Assembly: GCF_036568125.1 (NCBI RefSeq)
Contig: NZ_DATCTF010000012.1
Span: 62,001 to 126,000, forward strand
Direction of reading: 5' to 3'
Source of the DNA: Magnetovibrio sp.
GTDB lineage: Bacteria > Pseudomonadota > Alphaproteobacteria > Rhodospirillales > Magnetovibrionaceae
Length of the DNA stretch: 64,000 bases
Shown: positions 19,860 to 28,771 of the stretch, one piece after another
Position numbering within the stretch: position 1 is the stretch's first letter
How the letters are laid out: each line of letters opens with the position of its first letter
The notes under the pieces: model-generated
What the model saw: the letters and a program-made list of their open reading frames with translations, nothing else
Databases searched by the model: none
Told to the model about the DNA's origin: nothing
Position numbers and translations under genes: made by a program

Positions 19860-21593
19860 TCATCCAACTTGGCAGTTGTTTCGACCCTTCGCCTTTGCGC
19901 TGTACATGGCTTTATCCGCACGCAAGATTAAACCATCGAGTTTGTTCGTTTCTTCATTCAACTGGCTGACGCCGATACTGGCCGTAATGGTATTTTCAGA
20001 CCCAACGACATTTATTGCGGTAATCGCCTGACGCAAACGTTCGGCCGTTTTCAAGGCTGCATCTTGGTCGGCTTCTTGCAGCAACACGATGAATTCTTCC
20101 CCTCCAAATCGCGCCGGCAGGTCGGTCTCTCGACACACTTGACGGAAGCAGCTGGCGATCTCGACCAGAACCTGATCCCCGACGGCATGACCATAGGTGT
20201 CGTTGATCCGCTTGAAGTGATCGATGTCCAACATCAGCACGGACATATTGCGGCCATAGCGTTTGCTACTTTGAAAAATCCGCTCCGCCTCTTCGTAGAA
20301 CGCACGCCGGTTGGTCATGCCGGTCAAGGGATCGACGGAAGCCAGCAGTTCGAGCTCTTTGGTGCGGTCATCGACTTTTTGTTCCAATGTTGCGTTCAGT
20401 TCCACCAGCGCTTGTTGGGTCAACGCAAAGCGACGCAACGAAATCACAATCATGGCCAGGGAGAACACCAACAATCCCCACGCGATCGGCATGCGAGTCC
20501 AGGGCAGAACGTTGTGGGCGACGCCCATGTCGACCAGCAGGAACAGGCTGAATACCGCAAAGGTTACAATGACCGCTTTAACCTCGTTGGCGACGGATTT
20601 AAATCTCGAAAACGCAACAGTGAACAAGACGATCAGGCTAAAGGTCAGCAAGGCGTCAAAGACCAGATATAGGCTCGACAGTTCAAGCAGTCCGGCGACT
20701 GACCCACCAATGGCGAAAACGACAAAACCGGAATGACCGATCCAAATGGGGGTGATCAACTTCATATGTCGGCCGCGGCACCATGTGCCGAACAACAAGG
20801 CCATGATGATGGGAAGTGAAAAATACGCGGTTGCGCCGAAGTGGTCCCACACCAAAGGTGCGTTGAACACGAACTGTTTCATCTGACTTTGCGACAGCAG
20901 CATGATGCTCGACGCGAGGGTAAACAGGGAAATCAACAGATACGCCCGCCGCTCCGACTGAACCAGAGCGAACATCAAGGCAACCAATGAAATCAACAAA
21001 GACAAGCCGCCGATGACAATTTGCTCCGTCGAGCCGACGACGATTTTCTGATAGAGATCGAGGCGCTCCATCAGCATCACCTCGCCCCATAGGCCGATGT
21101 CGCTGTAGCTGGAATAGACCCGAAAATAAATTGGCTTACCCGAAAACTCTGCCGGCAGGTCGATCTGATGCCATGGCCAACCTTCGAACTGCCCCTGCCC
21201 GTCTTGATCGAACGTTCCGTAATGATAGATGCGCTTGCCGTCCAGATAGACCTCGGCGATCAAGTCCACGCTGTAGATATACAATACCGGATCGCGCCAC
21301 GCGCCATCGGGAAGCGTAACGCGATACCACACATTGCGTTGACCATCTCGACCCGGTGGGTTGGATGGGAAATCGATATCGCGCCAAGCGGCCTGCTCGG
21401 CGTTTTCGAGTACCCATTCGGGCGTGCCGGTAGCGTCAAAAGGGGAATCGCCCCAACGATACTGCCACCCTGCATCCAGTGTACGCGGTGCGTCCTGCGC
21501 GAACGCGAACCAAGGCATAAGAAAACAAACGACAATCAGCCAAGTCCTGGTCAAAACCGGGCTGAAGAAAAGCACGTTGATGCCCGTCATCAA
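19860..21593 (-). CDS. membrane diguanylate cyclase with 7TMR-DISM sensor
   Basis: 577-residue membrane signalling enzyme predicted to make cyclic di-GMP. Order: signal peptide or first membrane helix (to about 30), a periplasmic beta-rich 7TMR-DISM extracellular-type domain (about 35-180, with WYRVTLPDGAWRDPVLYIYSVDLIAEVYLDGKRIYH), seven membrane helices (about 190-390), a short coiled coil (LVELNATLEQKVDDRTKELELLA), and a GGDEF domain. The catalytic motif is GGEEF (497-501), which is active in many cyclases. The inhibitory I-site RETD is present five residues before it. The upstream sequence does not suggest an operon on the 5' side. The sensed ligand is unknown. Confidence 0.9.
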   Translation of the reverse strand: MMTGINVLFFSPVLTRTWLIVVCFLMPWFAFAQDAPRTLDAGWQYRWGDSPFDATGTPEWVLENAEQAAWRDIDFPSNPPGRDGQRNVWYRVTLPDGAWRDPVLYIYSVDLIAEVYLDGKRIYHYGTFDQDGQGQFEGWPWHQIDLPAEFSGKPIYFRVYSSYSDIGLWGEVMLMERLDLYQKIVVGSTEQIVIGGLSLLISLVALMFALVQSERRAYLLISLFTLASSIMLLSQSQMKQFVFNAPLVWDHFGATAYFSLPIIMALLFGTWCRGRHMKLITPIWIGHSGFVVFAIGGSVAGLLELSSLYLVFDALLTFSLIVLFTVAFSRFKSVANEVKAVIVTFAVFSLFLLVDMGVAHNVLPWTRMPIAWGLLVFSLAMIVISLRRFALTQQALVELNATLEQKVDDRTKELELLASVDPLTGMTNRRAFYEEAERIFQSSKRYGRNMSVLMLDIDHFKRINDTYGHAVGDQVLVEIASCFRQVCRETDLPARFGGEEFIVLLQEADQDAALKTAERLRQAITAINVVGSENTITASIGVSQLNEETNKLDGLILRADKAMYSAKAKGRNNCQVG

Positions 21594-21773
21594 ATAACCC
21601 TACCCCCACATGCACTTAATAATGACTATATTTTCGCCTTTTACTCACCCACAGACATTCCGCGCGTGCCCGTCGCGATAACCCGAGATGATCGGCATAT
21701 CACGTTATGTGGGGAAGCAAGTTCGACGATGCTAAGTAAAATTGCAATATCATCACAAGATTCGATCATCTGA

Positions 21774-21808
21774 ACAAAAAAGGCCGCTGATCGAAATCAG
21801 CGGCCTTT
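21774..21808 (-). terminator. terminator of the sdhCDAB operon
   Basis: A perfect 13-bp stem AAAGGCCGCTGAT / ATCAGCGGCCTTT (21779-21791 with 21796-21808) with a four-base loop, 20 bases after the sdhB stop, followed on the minus strand by TTTTGTTC. Confidence 0.9.
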
Positions 21809-21828
21809 GACTTTGCGATGAACCAGGC

Positions 21829-22605
21829 TTAGCGGCGCTTGAGCAACAGGTGCTTGATTTCCGCAATCGCCTTGCCCGGGTTGAGATGTTTGGGGCAGGT
21901 GTTGGTACAGTTCATGATGGTGTGGCAGCGATACAGACGGAACGGATCGTCGATGTTGTCGAGACGTTCACCTTTGGCTTCATCGCGCGAGTCCGCTATC
22001 CAGCGATATGCCTGTAACAAGATCGCCGGACCGAGATACCGGTCGCCGTTCCACCAATAGCTGGGACAACTGGTCTGACAGCAGAAGCACAGGATGCATT
22101 CCCACATGCCATCGAGCTCTTTGCGCTCGCTGACGCTTTGCAGACGTTCGGCGGTCGGCGCGGGGGTATCGGATTTCAACCACGGCTCGATTGATGCGTA
22201 CTGCGCATACGGCACACTCAAATCCGGAACCAAGTCCTTGATCACCGGCATGTGCGGCAACGGATAGACTTTGACGTCACCGCGAATGTCCTTAATCGGT
22301 TTGGTGCACGCCAGCGTATTGGTGCCGTCGATGTTGAACGCGCACGAACCGCACACGCCTTCGCGGCACGAACGGCGGAAGGTCAGAGTACTATCGATCT
22401 CGTTCTTGATCTTGATCAGCGCGTCGAGAACCATCGGACCGCAAGTGTCCAAGTCGACCTCGTAGGTGTCGACGCGAGGGTTGGCGTCGCTGTCGGGATC
22501 ATAGCGATAGATCTTGAAACGCTTGAGGTTCTTCACCCCGGTGTCTGCCTTGTGCAGCTTGCCGCGCATGACCTTGGAATTGGCGGGAAGATTGAATTCA
22601 ACCAT
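21829..22605 (-). CDS. sdhB: succinate dehydrogenase iron-sulfur subunit
   Basis: Iron-sulfur subunit of respiratory complex II, carrying electrons from FAD in SdhA to quinone. 258 residues. Seen: N-terminal 2Fe-2S ferredoxin domain with [20 protein letters not shown] and a further Cys in LACTKP, and C-terminal domain with [16 protein letters not shown] (4Fe-4S) and [17 protein letters not shown] (3Fe-4S). The start at 22605 ([11 protein letters not shown]) has GGGGAGGACAGAGAC upstream; the ORF extended to 22677 overlaps sdhA and is not used. It ends the sdh operon at a strong terminator. Confidence 0.97.
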   Translation of the reverse strand: MVEFNLPANSKVMRGKLHKADTGVKNLKRFKIYRYDPDSDANPRVDTYEVDLDTCGPMVLDALIKIKNEIDSTLTFRRSCREGVCGSCAFNIDGTNTLACTKPIKDIRGDVKVYPLPHMPVIKDLVPDLSVPYAQYASIEPWLKSDTPAPTAERLQSVSERKELDGMWECILCFCCQTSCPSYWWNGDRYLGPAILLQAYRWIADSRDEAKGERLDNIDDPFRLYRCHTIMNCTNTCPKHLNPGKAIAEIKHLLLKRR

Positions 22606-22622
22606 GTCTCTGTCCTCCCCGC

Positions 22623-24413
22623 TTAATACACACGAGCTTTCGGCTCGATGTATTCGACCTCGTCGGTCAGGGTCCATGTGTGCACCGGGCGATAGTCGAG
22701 TTTGACGGTGTTGCCGTCGTCAAGCCACGCCACGGTGTGCTTCATCCACGTTTCGTCGTTGCGCTCAGGGAAGTCGTCGCGGGCATGGGCGCCACGGCTT
22801 TCTTCGCGGTTCAATGCCGAATGCACGGTGGCCTGCGCGCAGGCAAGCAGGTTTTCCAATTCCAACGCTTCGACCAGATCGGAGTTCCAGATCATCGAGC
22901 GATCGTTGATGGAAATCTCGCCCAGACCGCCGACGATGTCGTCGATCTTCTTTTTGCCGTCCGCCAGCACAGTGGCGTCGCGGAACACCGCTGCGTCGCG
23001 TTGCATGGTGCGTTGCATGTCGTCGCGGATTTTCGCCGTCGGCAATTCGCCGTTGGCGTGGCGCATCTTATCGAAACGATCCAGCGCCTTGTCGGCACTG
23101 TCTTTGGCCAGGGATTTTTGTTCCGCACCGGCTTTCAACGTATCGCGCGCGCGCAACGCGGCGGCGCGGCCGAACACCACGATGTCGAGCAGCGAGTTGG
23201 TGCCAAGACGGTTGGCCCCGTGCACCGAAACACACGCCGCTTCGCCAATCGCCATCAAGCCCGGACACACCGCGTCGGGATCGTCCTTGGTCGGACGCAA
23301 GACTTCGCCGTGAATATTGGTGGGAATGCCGCCCATGTTGTAATGCACAGTCGGAATCACCGGAATCGGATCGCGGGTCACATCGACACCGGCAAACACC
23401 TTGGCGCTTTCCGAAATGCCCGGCAGCCGTTCCGCCAGCATGTCCGCGCCGAGATGTTCTAGGTGCAACATGATGTGGTCTTGCTCGTCACCGACGCCAC
23501 GGCCTTCGAGGATCTCAACCGTCATGGCGCGCGACACCACGTCGCGTGATGCCAAGTCCTTGGCGGTCGGCGCGTAGCGTTCCATGAAGCGTTCGCCGTT
23601 TGAATTGGTCAGGTAACCACCTTCGCCGCGCGCGCCTTCGGTGATCAACACGCCCGCGCCATAAATGCCGGTGGGGTGGAACTGCACGAATTCCATGTCC
23701 TGCAGCGGCAGACCCGCGCGCGCCACCATGCCGTGACCGTCGCCGGTGCAGGTGTGCGCCGAGGTGCACGAGAACCAAGCACGACCATAACCGCCCGACG
23801 CCAGCACCGTGGTCTGGGCACGGAAACGGTGAATGGAGCCGTCTTCCAAGTTCCACGCAATCACGCCGCGACATTCGCCGTCTTCGTCCATGATCAAATC
23901 AAGGGCGATGAACTCGACGAAAAATTCCGCGTCATGACGCAGGCTTTGCTGATAAAGCGTGTGCAAGATTGCGTGGCCGGTGCGGTCCGCCGCGGCGCAT
24001 GCGCGCGGCACCGGGGCCTCGCCGAAATTTTTCATGTGGCCGCCGAAAGGACGCTGATAAATCTTGCCCTCTTCGTTGCGCGAAAACGGCACGCCGAAGT
24101 GCTCCAGCTCGTACACGGCTTGGGGCGCGTTGCGACACATGTATTCGATGGCGTCTTGATCGCCGAGCCAGTCGGAGCCTTTGACTGTGTCGTACATGTG
24201 CCACTGCCAACTGTCTTCGTCCATGTTGCCAAGCGCGGCGCCGATGCCGCCCTGGGCCGCCACGGTGTGGCTGCGGGTGGGGAACACCTTGGTGATGCAA
24301 GCGGTCTTGAGACCGGCCTTGGTCATGCCGAACGTGGCGCGCAAACCTGCGCCGCCTGCGCCGACAACCACGCAGTCATAGGTGTGATCTGTGATGGGAT
24401 AGGCTTCAGTCAT
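22623..24413 (-). CDS. sdhA: succinate dehydrogenase flavoprotein subunit
   Basis: Catalytic flavoprotein of complex II, oxidising succinate to fumarate. 596 residues, standard. Seen: FAD fold [16 protein letters not shown], covalent FAD histidine in [18 protein letters not shown], the active-site loop [27 protein letters not shown], catalytic Arg region [12 protein letters not shown], the capping stretch [12 protein letters not shown], the FAD-binding C-terminal [20 protein letters not shown], and a final [24 protein letters not shown]. It lies 6 bases after sdhD and 17 bases before sdhB, in the order sdhC-sdhD-sdhA-sdhB. Confidence 0.98.
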   Translation of the reverse strand: MTEAYPITDHTYDCVVVGAGGAGLRATFGMTKAGLKTACITKVFPTRSHTVAAQGGIGAALGNMDEDSWQWHMYDTVKGSDWLGDQDAIEYMCRNAPQAVYELEHFGVPFSRNEEGKIYQRPFGGHMKNFGEAPVPRACAAADRTGHAILHTLYQQSLRHDAEFFVEFIALDLIMDEDGECRGVIAWNLEDGSIHRFRAQTTVLASGGYGRAWFSCTSAHTCTGDGHGMVARAGLPLQDMEFVQFHPTGIYGAGVLITEGARGEGGYLTNSNGERFMERYAPTAKDLASRDVVSRAMTVEILEGRGVGDEQDHIMLHLEHLGADMLAERLPGISESAKVFAGVDVTRDPIPVIPTVHYNMGGIPTNIHGEVLRPTKDDPDAVCPGLMAIGEAACVSVHGANRLGTNSLLDIVVFGRAAALRARDTLKAGAEQKSLAKDSADKALDRFDKMRHANGELPTAKIRDDMQRTMQRDAAVFRDATVLADGKKKIDDIVGGLGEISINDRSMIWNSDLVEALELENLLACAQATVHSALNREESRGAHARDDFPERNDETWMKHTVAWLDDGNTVKLDYRPVHTWTLTDEVEYIEPKARVY

Positions 24414-24419
24414 AATCGA

Positions 24420-24824
24420 TCATCCAGCAAGCGAGATTTTGAGAACGGCGAAGACGGCAGAGGCGGCGAACACCACCGTGGCGTACTTCACGAAGAGCAG
24501 CATGCCCATTTTCCAGACTTCGGAATGCACGTAATCTTCGATCACGACTTGCAGGCCGAGCTGCGCATGGTGGAACATCGCCACCACGAACAGCACCAAG
24601 AAGACGGCATTGCCAAACTCGCCCAGCCAGGCGTGAAAGGCCGCGTAATCGCTGCCGGTCAGCGAAATCAGCGAATAGATGAACCACAAAGACAGCGGCA
24701 GCAAGGCCACCGCGCTCATGCGTTGGGCCCACCAGTGGTGCACGCCTTCTCGGGTCGATCCGAGACCGCGCACGCGTCCCAGTTTGGATTGCAGGCTGCG
24801 GGCTTGTTGCGGGGTGTTGATCAT
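24420..24824 (-). CDS. sdhD: succinate dehydrogenase membrane anchor subunit D
   Basis: Membrane anchor of complex II, 134 residues with three hydrophobic segments (about 35-55, 66-90 and 107-132). Seen: N-terminal GRVRGLGSTREGVHHWWAQRMSAVAL, whose arginine/serine motif near the membrane face is typical of SdhD, and the HHAQLGLQVVIEDYVHSE stretch carrying the haem b histidine and the conserved DY pair near the quinone site. GAGGAGGAACC precedes the ATG. It lies between sdhC and sdhA. Confidence 0.93.
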   Translation of the reverse strand: MINTPQQARSLQSKLGRVRGLGSTREGVHHWWAQRMSAVALLPLSLWFIYSLISLTGSDYAAFHAWLGEFGNAVFLVLFVVAMFHHAQLGLQVVIEDYVHSEVWKMGMLLFVKYATVVFAASAVFAVLKISLAG

Positions 24825-24837
24825 GTCCGGTTCCTCC

Positions 24838-25233
24838 TCACAACTTGCCGACGTGGCCGTAAGCCATCAACCAGCTGAGCACCGTCAGCGACAGCGAGGC
24901 GATCACCACGATCGCGCCGGTGATGCGCAACTTGGGCATCTCGAAGCCCCACAGCATATCCCAGCCCAGATGCCGGATGCCGTTACACATGTGATAAAAC
25001 AGCGAGAACGTGAAGCCGAACAGCACCAAGCGACCGAACCACGATTCCAGCACCCCTTGCGCACGCGCGAACGCTTCCGGCCCGTACGCCGCGGATGCCA
25101 GCCAGTACGCCAGCAGCAACGCGGCAAACGCCAGTACTACGCCGGTGGCACGATGGGTAATCGATAGAATGGATGTGATTTGCGGGCGGTAAACCTGCAA
25201 ATGCGGTGAAAGCGGTCTGGTCTTGTTTGGCAT
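24838..25233 (-). CDS. sdhC: succinate dehydrogenase cytochrome b556 subunit
   Basis: Cytochrome b subunit of complex II, 131 residues with three membrane helices (about 28-50, 65-85 and 105-128). Seen: RPLSPHLQVYRPQITSILSITHRATGVVLAF, which contains the conserved SPHLxxYRP and SIxHRxTG motifs of SdhC, and FYHMCNGIRHLGWDM with the haem-ligand histidine. It is the first gene of the sdhCDAB operon; GAGAGGGGAGAACC precedes the ATG. The 84 bases upstream to the next gene hold its promoter region, in which I see no clear consensus. Confidence 0.95.
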   Translation of the reverse strand: MPNKTRPLSPHLQVYRPQITSILSITHRATGVVLAFAALLLAYWLASAAYGPEAFARAQGVLESWFGRLVLFGFTFSLFYHMCNGIRHLGWDMLWGFEMPKLRITGAIVVIASLSLTVLSWLMAYGHVGKL

Positions 25234-25317
25234 GTGCCGGTTCTCCCCTCTCTTTTATAGAGGTCCTTTGTTCAGTGTCCCGTCCCCCAACGGGTGTGTC
25301 AACGAAACCCGGGACGT

Positions 25318-26394
25318 TCAAGTCCGGGGCATCAAAACAGTGTAGTCGAAATCCAGTACTACCGCCGGATCGTATTTGCCCGCCTCATCCTTATAGGGGA
25401 AGTCTTGGGCGCTTTTGTCTTTCAGGCCCACGGTACGCAGTCGCAACGCGCCGACGCCGGGGTGGCCGGGAAGTTCCATTTTGTCGAGCACTTCGCTCCA
25501 CGCATAGACCGTGTCACCGGCGAAAATCGGCGACACATGCGCGCCGCCATTGATCGCGGCGATCTTGAACGCATTGGCGAGGCCGTTGAACGACAGCGCG
25601 CGACAGATCGAAATCACATGACCACCATAGACGATGCGTTTGCCGAACCGTCCGTCTTTTTCACTGTGCTGATTGAAGTGAACGCGGGCGCTGTTTTGAT
25701 ACAAACGCGTGGCGAGCTGGTGTTCGGCTTCTTCGACCGTGAAGCCGTCGACATGGTCGATCTTTTCGCCAACGGTGTAATCGCCCCATGCGTACGGGCT
25801 GCCGGCAAGTTGGAAATTGTATTCCGCCATGTCCAAATCGGTCGGCGCGGCAAGGTGCTCGGCCCCGACGCAGTCGGGTAGATCGGGCACCACCGGGCCA
25901 CTTTCCGGCACGTTTGGGGCGGGCGTGGACGGGTCTTTTTTGTTGACCATCACCCAGCGCACGAAATCCGCGACCAATTCACCGCGTTGGTTTTCGCCGA
26001 TGGTGTGAACGTAAACGATGCCGGTTTTGCCGCTTGAGGTTTCCTTCAGGCCGATGACCTTGGAACCCGCGCTCAGCGTATCGCCCGCATAAACCGGCGT
26101 CACCATGCGCCCGGCGGCGTAGCCCAGGTTGGCCACCGCGTTCAACGATACATCCGGTACCGATTTTCCGAACACGACGTGAAAGGCCAAAAGATCGTCG
26201 ATGGGCGCGGCTTCATAGCCGATGTCCATGGCGAAGCTGTCGGCGGACTGCACCGCGAAACGCGATCCGTAAAGCGCGCAGTACAGCGCCACGTCGCCTT
26301 CCGTCACGGTGCGTGGCGTTGCGTGTTCAAGAACTTGACCGAGCTGAAAATCTTCGAAGAAATTCCCCGCTCCCGTTTTTTTCACACCCGACAT
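25318..26394 (-). CDS. mch: MaoC-family hydratase, probably mesaconyl-CoA (2-methylfumaryl-CoA) hydratase
   Basis: A 358-residue double hot-dog MaoC-family dehydratase/hydratase. The N terminus GNFFEDFQLGQVLEHATPRTVTEGDVALYCALYGSRFAVQ and the C-terminal hot-dog with SARVHFNQHSEKDGRFGKRIVYGGHVISICRAL match mesaconyl-CoA hydratase of the ethylmalonyl-CoA pathway; the N-x-H hydratase motif is visible as FNQHSEKDGRFGKRIVYGGHV. The neighbouring CoA ester lyase gene supports this assignment, and the reaction is hydration of mesaconyl-CoA to methylmalyl-CoA. Other pathway genes are not in the window. Start chosen at 26394 after AGAGGGACC. The assignment to Mch rather than another MaoC member is by recalled similarity. 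Confidence 0.75.
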   Translation of the reverse strand: MSGVKKTGAGNFFEDFQLGQVLEHATPRTVTEGDVALYCALYGSRFAVQSADSFAMDIGYEAAPIDDLLAFHVVFGKSVPDVSLNAVANLGYAAGRMVTPVYAGDTLSAGSKVIGLKETSSGKTGIVYVHTIGENQRGELVADFVRWVMVNKKDPSTPAPNVPESGPVVPDLPDCVGAEHLAAPTDLDMAEYNFQLAGSPYAWGDYTVGEKIDHVDGFTVEEAEHQLATRLYQNSARVHFNQHSEKDGRFGKRIVYGGHVISICRALSFNGLANAFKIAAINGGAHVSPIFAGDTVYAWSEVLDKMELPGHPGVGALRLRTVGLKDKSAQDFPYKDEAGKYDPAVVLDFDYTVLMPRT

Positions 26395-26426
26395 GTCGGT
26401 CCCTCTGAATTTCGTGCTGATGCCGT

Positions 26427-27320
26427 CTACGCGGTTTCCATTTTCCCGATCATATCGGCCAAATGCACCAAGCGGCGCGCCTGTTCGACGTGCAGGTTTT
26501 CGATCAGTTTGCCATCGACCACGACCACGCCCTTACCTTCGGATTGGGCGGCTTCGAAAGCTTCGATGATTTTTTGCGACCACGCAACCTCGTCGGTCGA
26601 CGGGGCGAAGATCTCGTTGGCCTTGGCGATGGTCTTGGGATGGATCAGCGTTTTGCCGTCAAAACCCATATCGCGGCCTTGCTCACACGAATACGCGAAG
26701 CCTTCGTCGTCATCCAAATCCAGATGCACGCCATCGACGATCGCCAGCCCATAGGCGCGTGCGACCAGCAGGCAATGGCTTAGCGATGCCTGCATCGGCA
26801 CCCGCTCGCGGGTGTGCGCGGCGCGCAGATCCTTGGCCAGATCGGACGTGCCCATCACCAACCCGCCGACCCGTGGGCTGGCGGAACCGATGTCTTGGGC
26901 GTTGAGAATGCCAAGTGGGGTTTCCATCATGCACCAGATGCTTTGGTGCGCGGGCGCGCCTTGGGCTTCCATGATGCGCTCGACTTGATGAATGGTGGTC
27001 GGTCCTTCGACCTTGGGCAGCAAGATCGCATCCGCACCCGATGTCGCGGCTGCCGCGATATCTTCATAGCCCCACGGCGTATCCAGGCCGTTGACACGTA
27101 CGATGCATTCGCGCTGACCATATCCACCTGCGGCCAGCGCGGAAACGATTTCGGCGCGCGCCTGTTCCTTGGCGTCCGGCGCGACCGCGTCTTCGAGATC
27201 CATGATCAAGGCATCGCACGCCAGGGTGCGGCCCTTTTCCAGGGCGCGGGCGTTTGAGCCGGGCATGTACAAAACGCTGCGCCGGGGGCGCTGGTTTTGG
27301 AGCGATTGTGTGCTGGGCAT
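26427..27320 (-). CDS. HpcH/HpaI-family CoA ester lyase, probably malyl-CoA lyase or thioesterase (Mcl-like)
   Basis: A 297-residue citrate lyase beta-like protein: RRSVLYMPGSNARALEKGRTLACDALIMDLEDAVAPDAK, the VRVNGLDTPWGYEDI segment, ILLPKVEGPTTIHQVER, the Mg-binding MMETPLGILNAQDI, LVMGTSDLAKDL and FDGKTLIHPKTIAKANEIF are all family marks. Members of this type act on malyl-CoA or methylmalyl-CoA; the closest type I recall is the (3S)-malyl-CoA thioesterase Mcl2 of the ethylmalonyl-CoA pathway. The gene lies upstream of the MaoC hydratase in one operon (32 bases apart). GGAGG lies 7 bases before the ATG at 27320, which is why the longer ORF to 27389 is not used. Confidence 0.78.
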   Translation of the reverse strand: MPSTQSLQNQRPRRSVLYMPGSNARALEKGRTLACDALIMDLEDAVAPDAKEQARAEIVSALAAGGYGQRECIVRVNGLDTPWGYEDIAAAATSGADAILLPKVEGPTTIHQVERIMEAQGAPAHQSIWCMMETPLGILNAQDIGSASPRVGGLVMGTSDLAKDLRAAHTRERVPMQASLSHCLLVARAYGLAIVDGVHLDLDDDEGFAYSCEQGRDMGFDGKTLIHPKTIAKANEIFAPSTDEVAWSQKIIEAFEAAQSEGKGVVVVDGKLIENLHVEQARRLVHLADMIGKMETA

Positions 27321-27413
27321 GGGGAGGCCTCCGCTGATCTTTTCTTTTCGCACCTGCGAAATAGCAATATGCCCCCGTTGATAAATCAAGGCAAGCCCTC
27401 ACGATGGGCGCTG

Positions 27414-27442
27414 TCGACTGACTTGATTTTACTCATTATAGT
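27414..27442 (+). promoter_or_regulatory. sigma-70-type promoter before the tandem response regulators
   Basis: TCGACT (27414-27419) and TATAGT (27437-27442) are separated by 17 bases, 45 bases before the first response regulator start. TATAGT matches the -10 consensus at five of six positions. Confidence 0.5.
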
Positions 27443-27487
27443 GTGACTAATATCAAGGGCGCCGCGACCCAAACATTGAGGAACATC

Positions 27488-28024
27488 ATGTCGGAACATG
27501 GGTATCTGGAACAGGTCCGGTTTTTGATCATAGATGACAACGCCTTCAGCCGCCAATTGACTCGACGCATTCTCAACCAATTCGGCGCTCGCGAAATTCA
27601 CGAAGCCGAAAACGGTGCCCGGGCCAAAGATGAAGTCAAATCGTTCAAGCCGGACATCATTATCGTTGATTGGGTGATGAGCCCGGTCAACGGCATGGAG
27701 TTCGTGCGTTGGCTGCGTGAAGGTCCGGACAGTCCCGAGCCGTTCACCCCGGTCATCATGGTCACGGCATATTCCCATTTGCACAACATCATGCAAGCGC
27801 GTGATGCGGGCATCAATGAATTCCTCACCAAGCCCATATCCGCAAAATCCTTGATCAAACGCGTTCAGTCGGTGATTGAAAAACCCCGCCAATTCGTGCG
27901 TGCCGACGAATATTTCGGTCCCGACCGGCGTCGCCGGGACCTACCGCACCGCGGCACCGAACGTCGCAGCGACCTGATGGATGACGGCGACGTGGTCGAT
28001 CTCGGTCCGCACACGACAGGCTGA
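27488..28024 (+). CDS. CheY-like response regulator with FGPDRRRR tail (first of a pair)
   Basis: A 178-residue receiver-domain protein. The receiver (about residues 5-130) has the acidic pair in FLIIDDNAFSRQL, phosphoacceptor Asp in DIIIVDWVMSPVNGMEF, VIMVTAYS and the signalling Lys in INEFLTKPISAKSL. After it comes a short basic/acidic tail with EYFGPDRRRRDLPHRGTERR. There is no DNA-binding output, so it probably acts by protein contact. Start at 27488 is preceded by GAGGAACATC; an ATG at 27443 is not used. It is about 90 bases upstream of a close relative. No histidine kinase is adjacent. Tail motifs of this kind recur in alphaproteobacterial CheY-like proteins. Confidence 0.85.
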   Translation: MSEHGYLEQVRFLIIDDNAFSRQLTRRILNQFGAREIHEAENGARAKDEVKSFKPDIIIVDWVMSPVNGMEFVRWLREGPDSPEPFTPVIMVTAYSHLHNIMQARDAGINEFLTKPISAKSLIKRVQSVIEKPRQFVRADEYFGPDRRRRDLPHRGTERRSDLMDDGDVVDLGPHTTG

Positions 28025-28112
28025 GGACGCTAACCTCTACCGTGCGCTCGGTTGTTTGGCGAATTCCGCCATGGTATTGTGAACATCTTCGGTGTTGGGG
28101 AGACGGCGTCAC

Positions 28113-28709
28113 ATGGGCCAGAGCAGTTATCTAGCCAACGTCAAGTTCCTGATTGCTGACGACAACGCCTTCATGCGCACGATCATTCGGCGCATTTTGG
28201 CGACGCTCGGCGCTCAAGATATCCGTGAAGCCGGGGATGGTGCCGAAGCCTTGAAAATCATCCAAACCTGGCCCGCCGACATCATTCTGTTGGATTGGGA
28301 AATGACGCCGTTCGACGGCATCGAATTCACCACCATGATGCGCCACACCCATGACGCCATCAATACGTTCGTACCGATCATCATGATATCCGCCCATTCG
28401 GAATATTGGCGGATTTCCAAAGCGCGCGACGCCGGGGTCACCGAATTTCTGGTCAAACCCATATCCGCGCACACGTTGTTTTCACGGATACGCAACGTAA
28501 TCGAGCGCCCGCGCCCGTTCGTCAACGCGCCCGGTTTTTTCGGTCCCGACCGCCGCCGCCACGAAGCGAAACACACCCAAGAACGCCGCGAGCACGAACC
28601 TGAGCAAATCTCGCCCGACCGGGTCATGGAGCAAGACGAAATCAACGCCTTCTTCAATCATGCAGACACCGCACAACTGCCGCACTACCCCCCGCCCAAA
28701 ACAGAATAG
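28113..28709 (+). CDS. CheY-like response regulator with FGPDRRR tail (second of a pair)
   Basis: A 198-residue receiver-domain protein clearly related to its upstream neighbour. Seen: FLIADDNAFMRTIIRRIL, phosphoacceptor Asp in DIILLDWEMTPFDGIEF, PIIMISAHSE, Lys in VTEFLVKPISAHTLFSRI, then GFFGPDRRRHE and a longer hydrophilic tail EREHEP...DEINAFFNHADTAQLPHYPPP. A 21-base shorter start at 28113 is chosen over 28092 because it lies after GGGGAGACGG. The pair likely arose by tandem duplication. It converges on asd, with a bidirectional terminator between. Confidence 0.85.
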   Translation: MGQSSYLANVKFLIADDNAFMRTIIRRILATLGAQDIREAGDGAEALKIIQTWPADIILLDWEMTPFDGIEFTTMMRHTHDAINTFVPIIMISAHSEYWRISKARDAGVTEFLVKPISAHTLFSRIRNVIERPRPFVNAPGFFGPDRRRHEAKHTQERREHEPEQISPDRVMEQDEINAFFNHADTAQLPHYPPPKTE

Positions 28710-28750
28710 GGCAAAACAAAACCGCCCCAACCGATGGCTGGGACGGTTTG
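28709..28750. terminator. bidirectional terminator between response regulators and asd
   Basis: Stem AAACCGCCCCAACC / GGCTGGGACGGTTT with two internal mismatches and loop GAT (about 28719-28732 with 28736-28749). On the minus strand it is followed by TGTTTTG after a GGTTTT. Confidence 0.7.
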
Positions 28751-28771
28751 TGTTCAGAGGCACTTGGAAAC

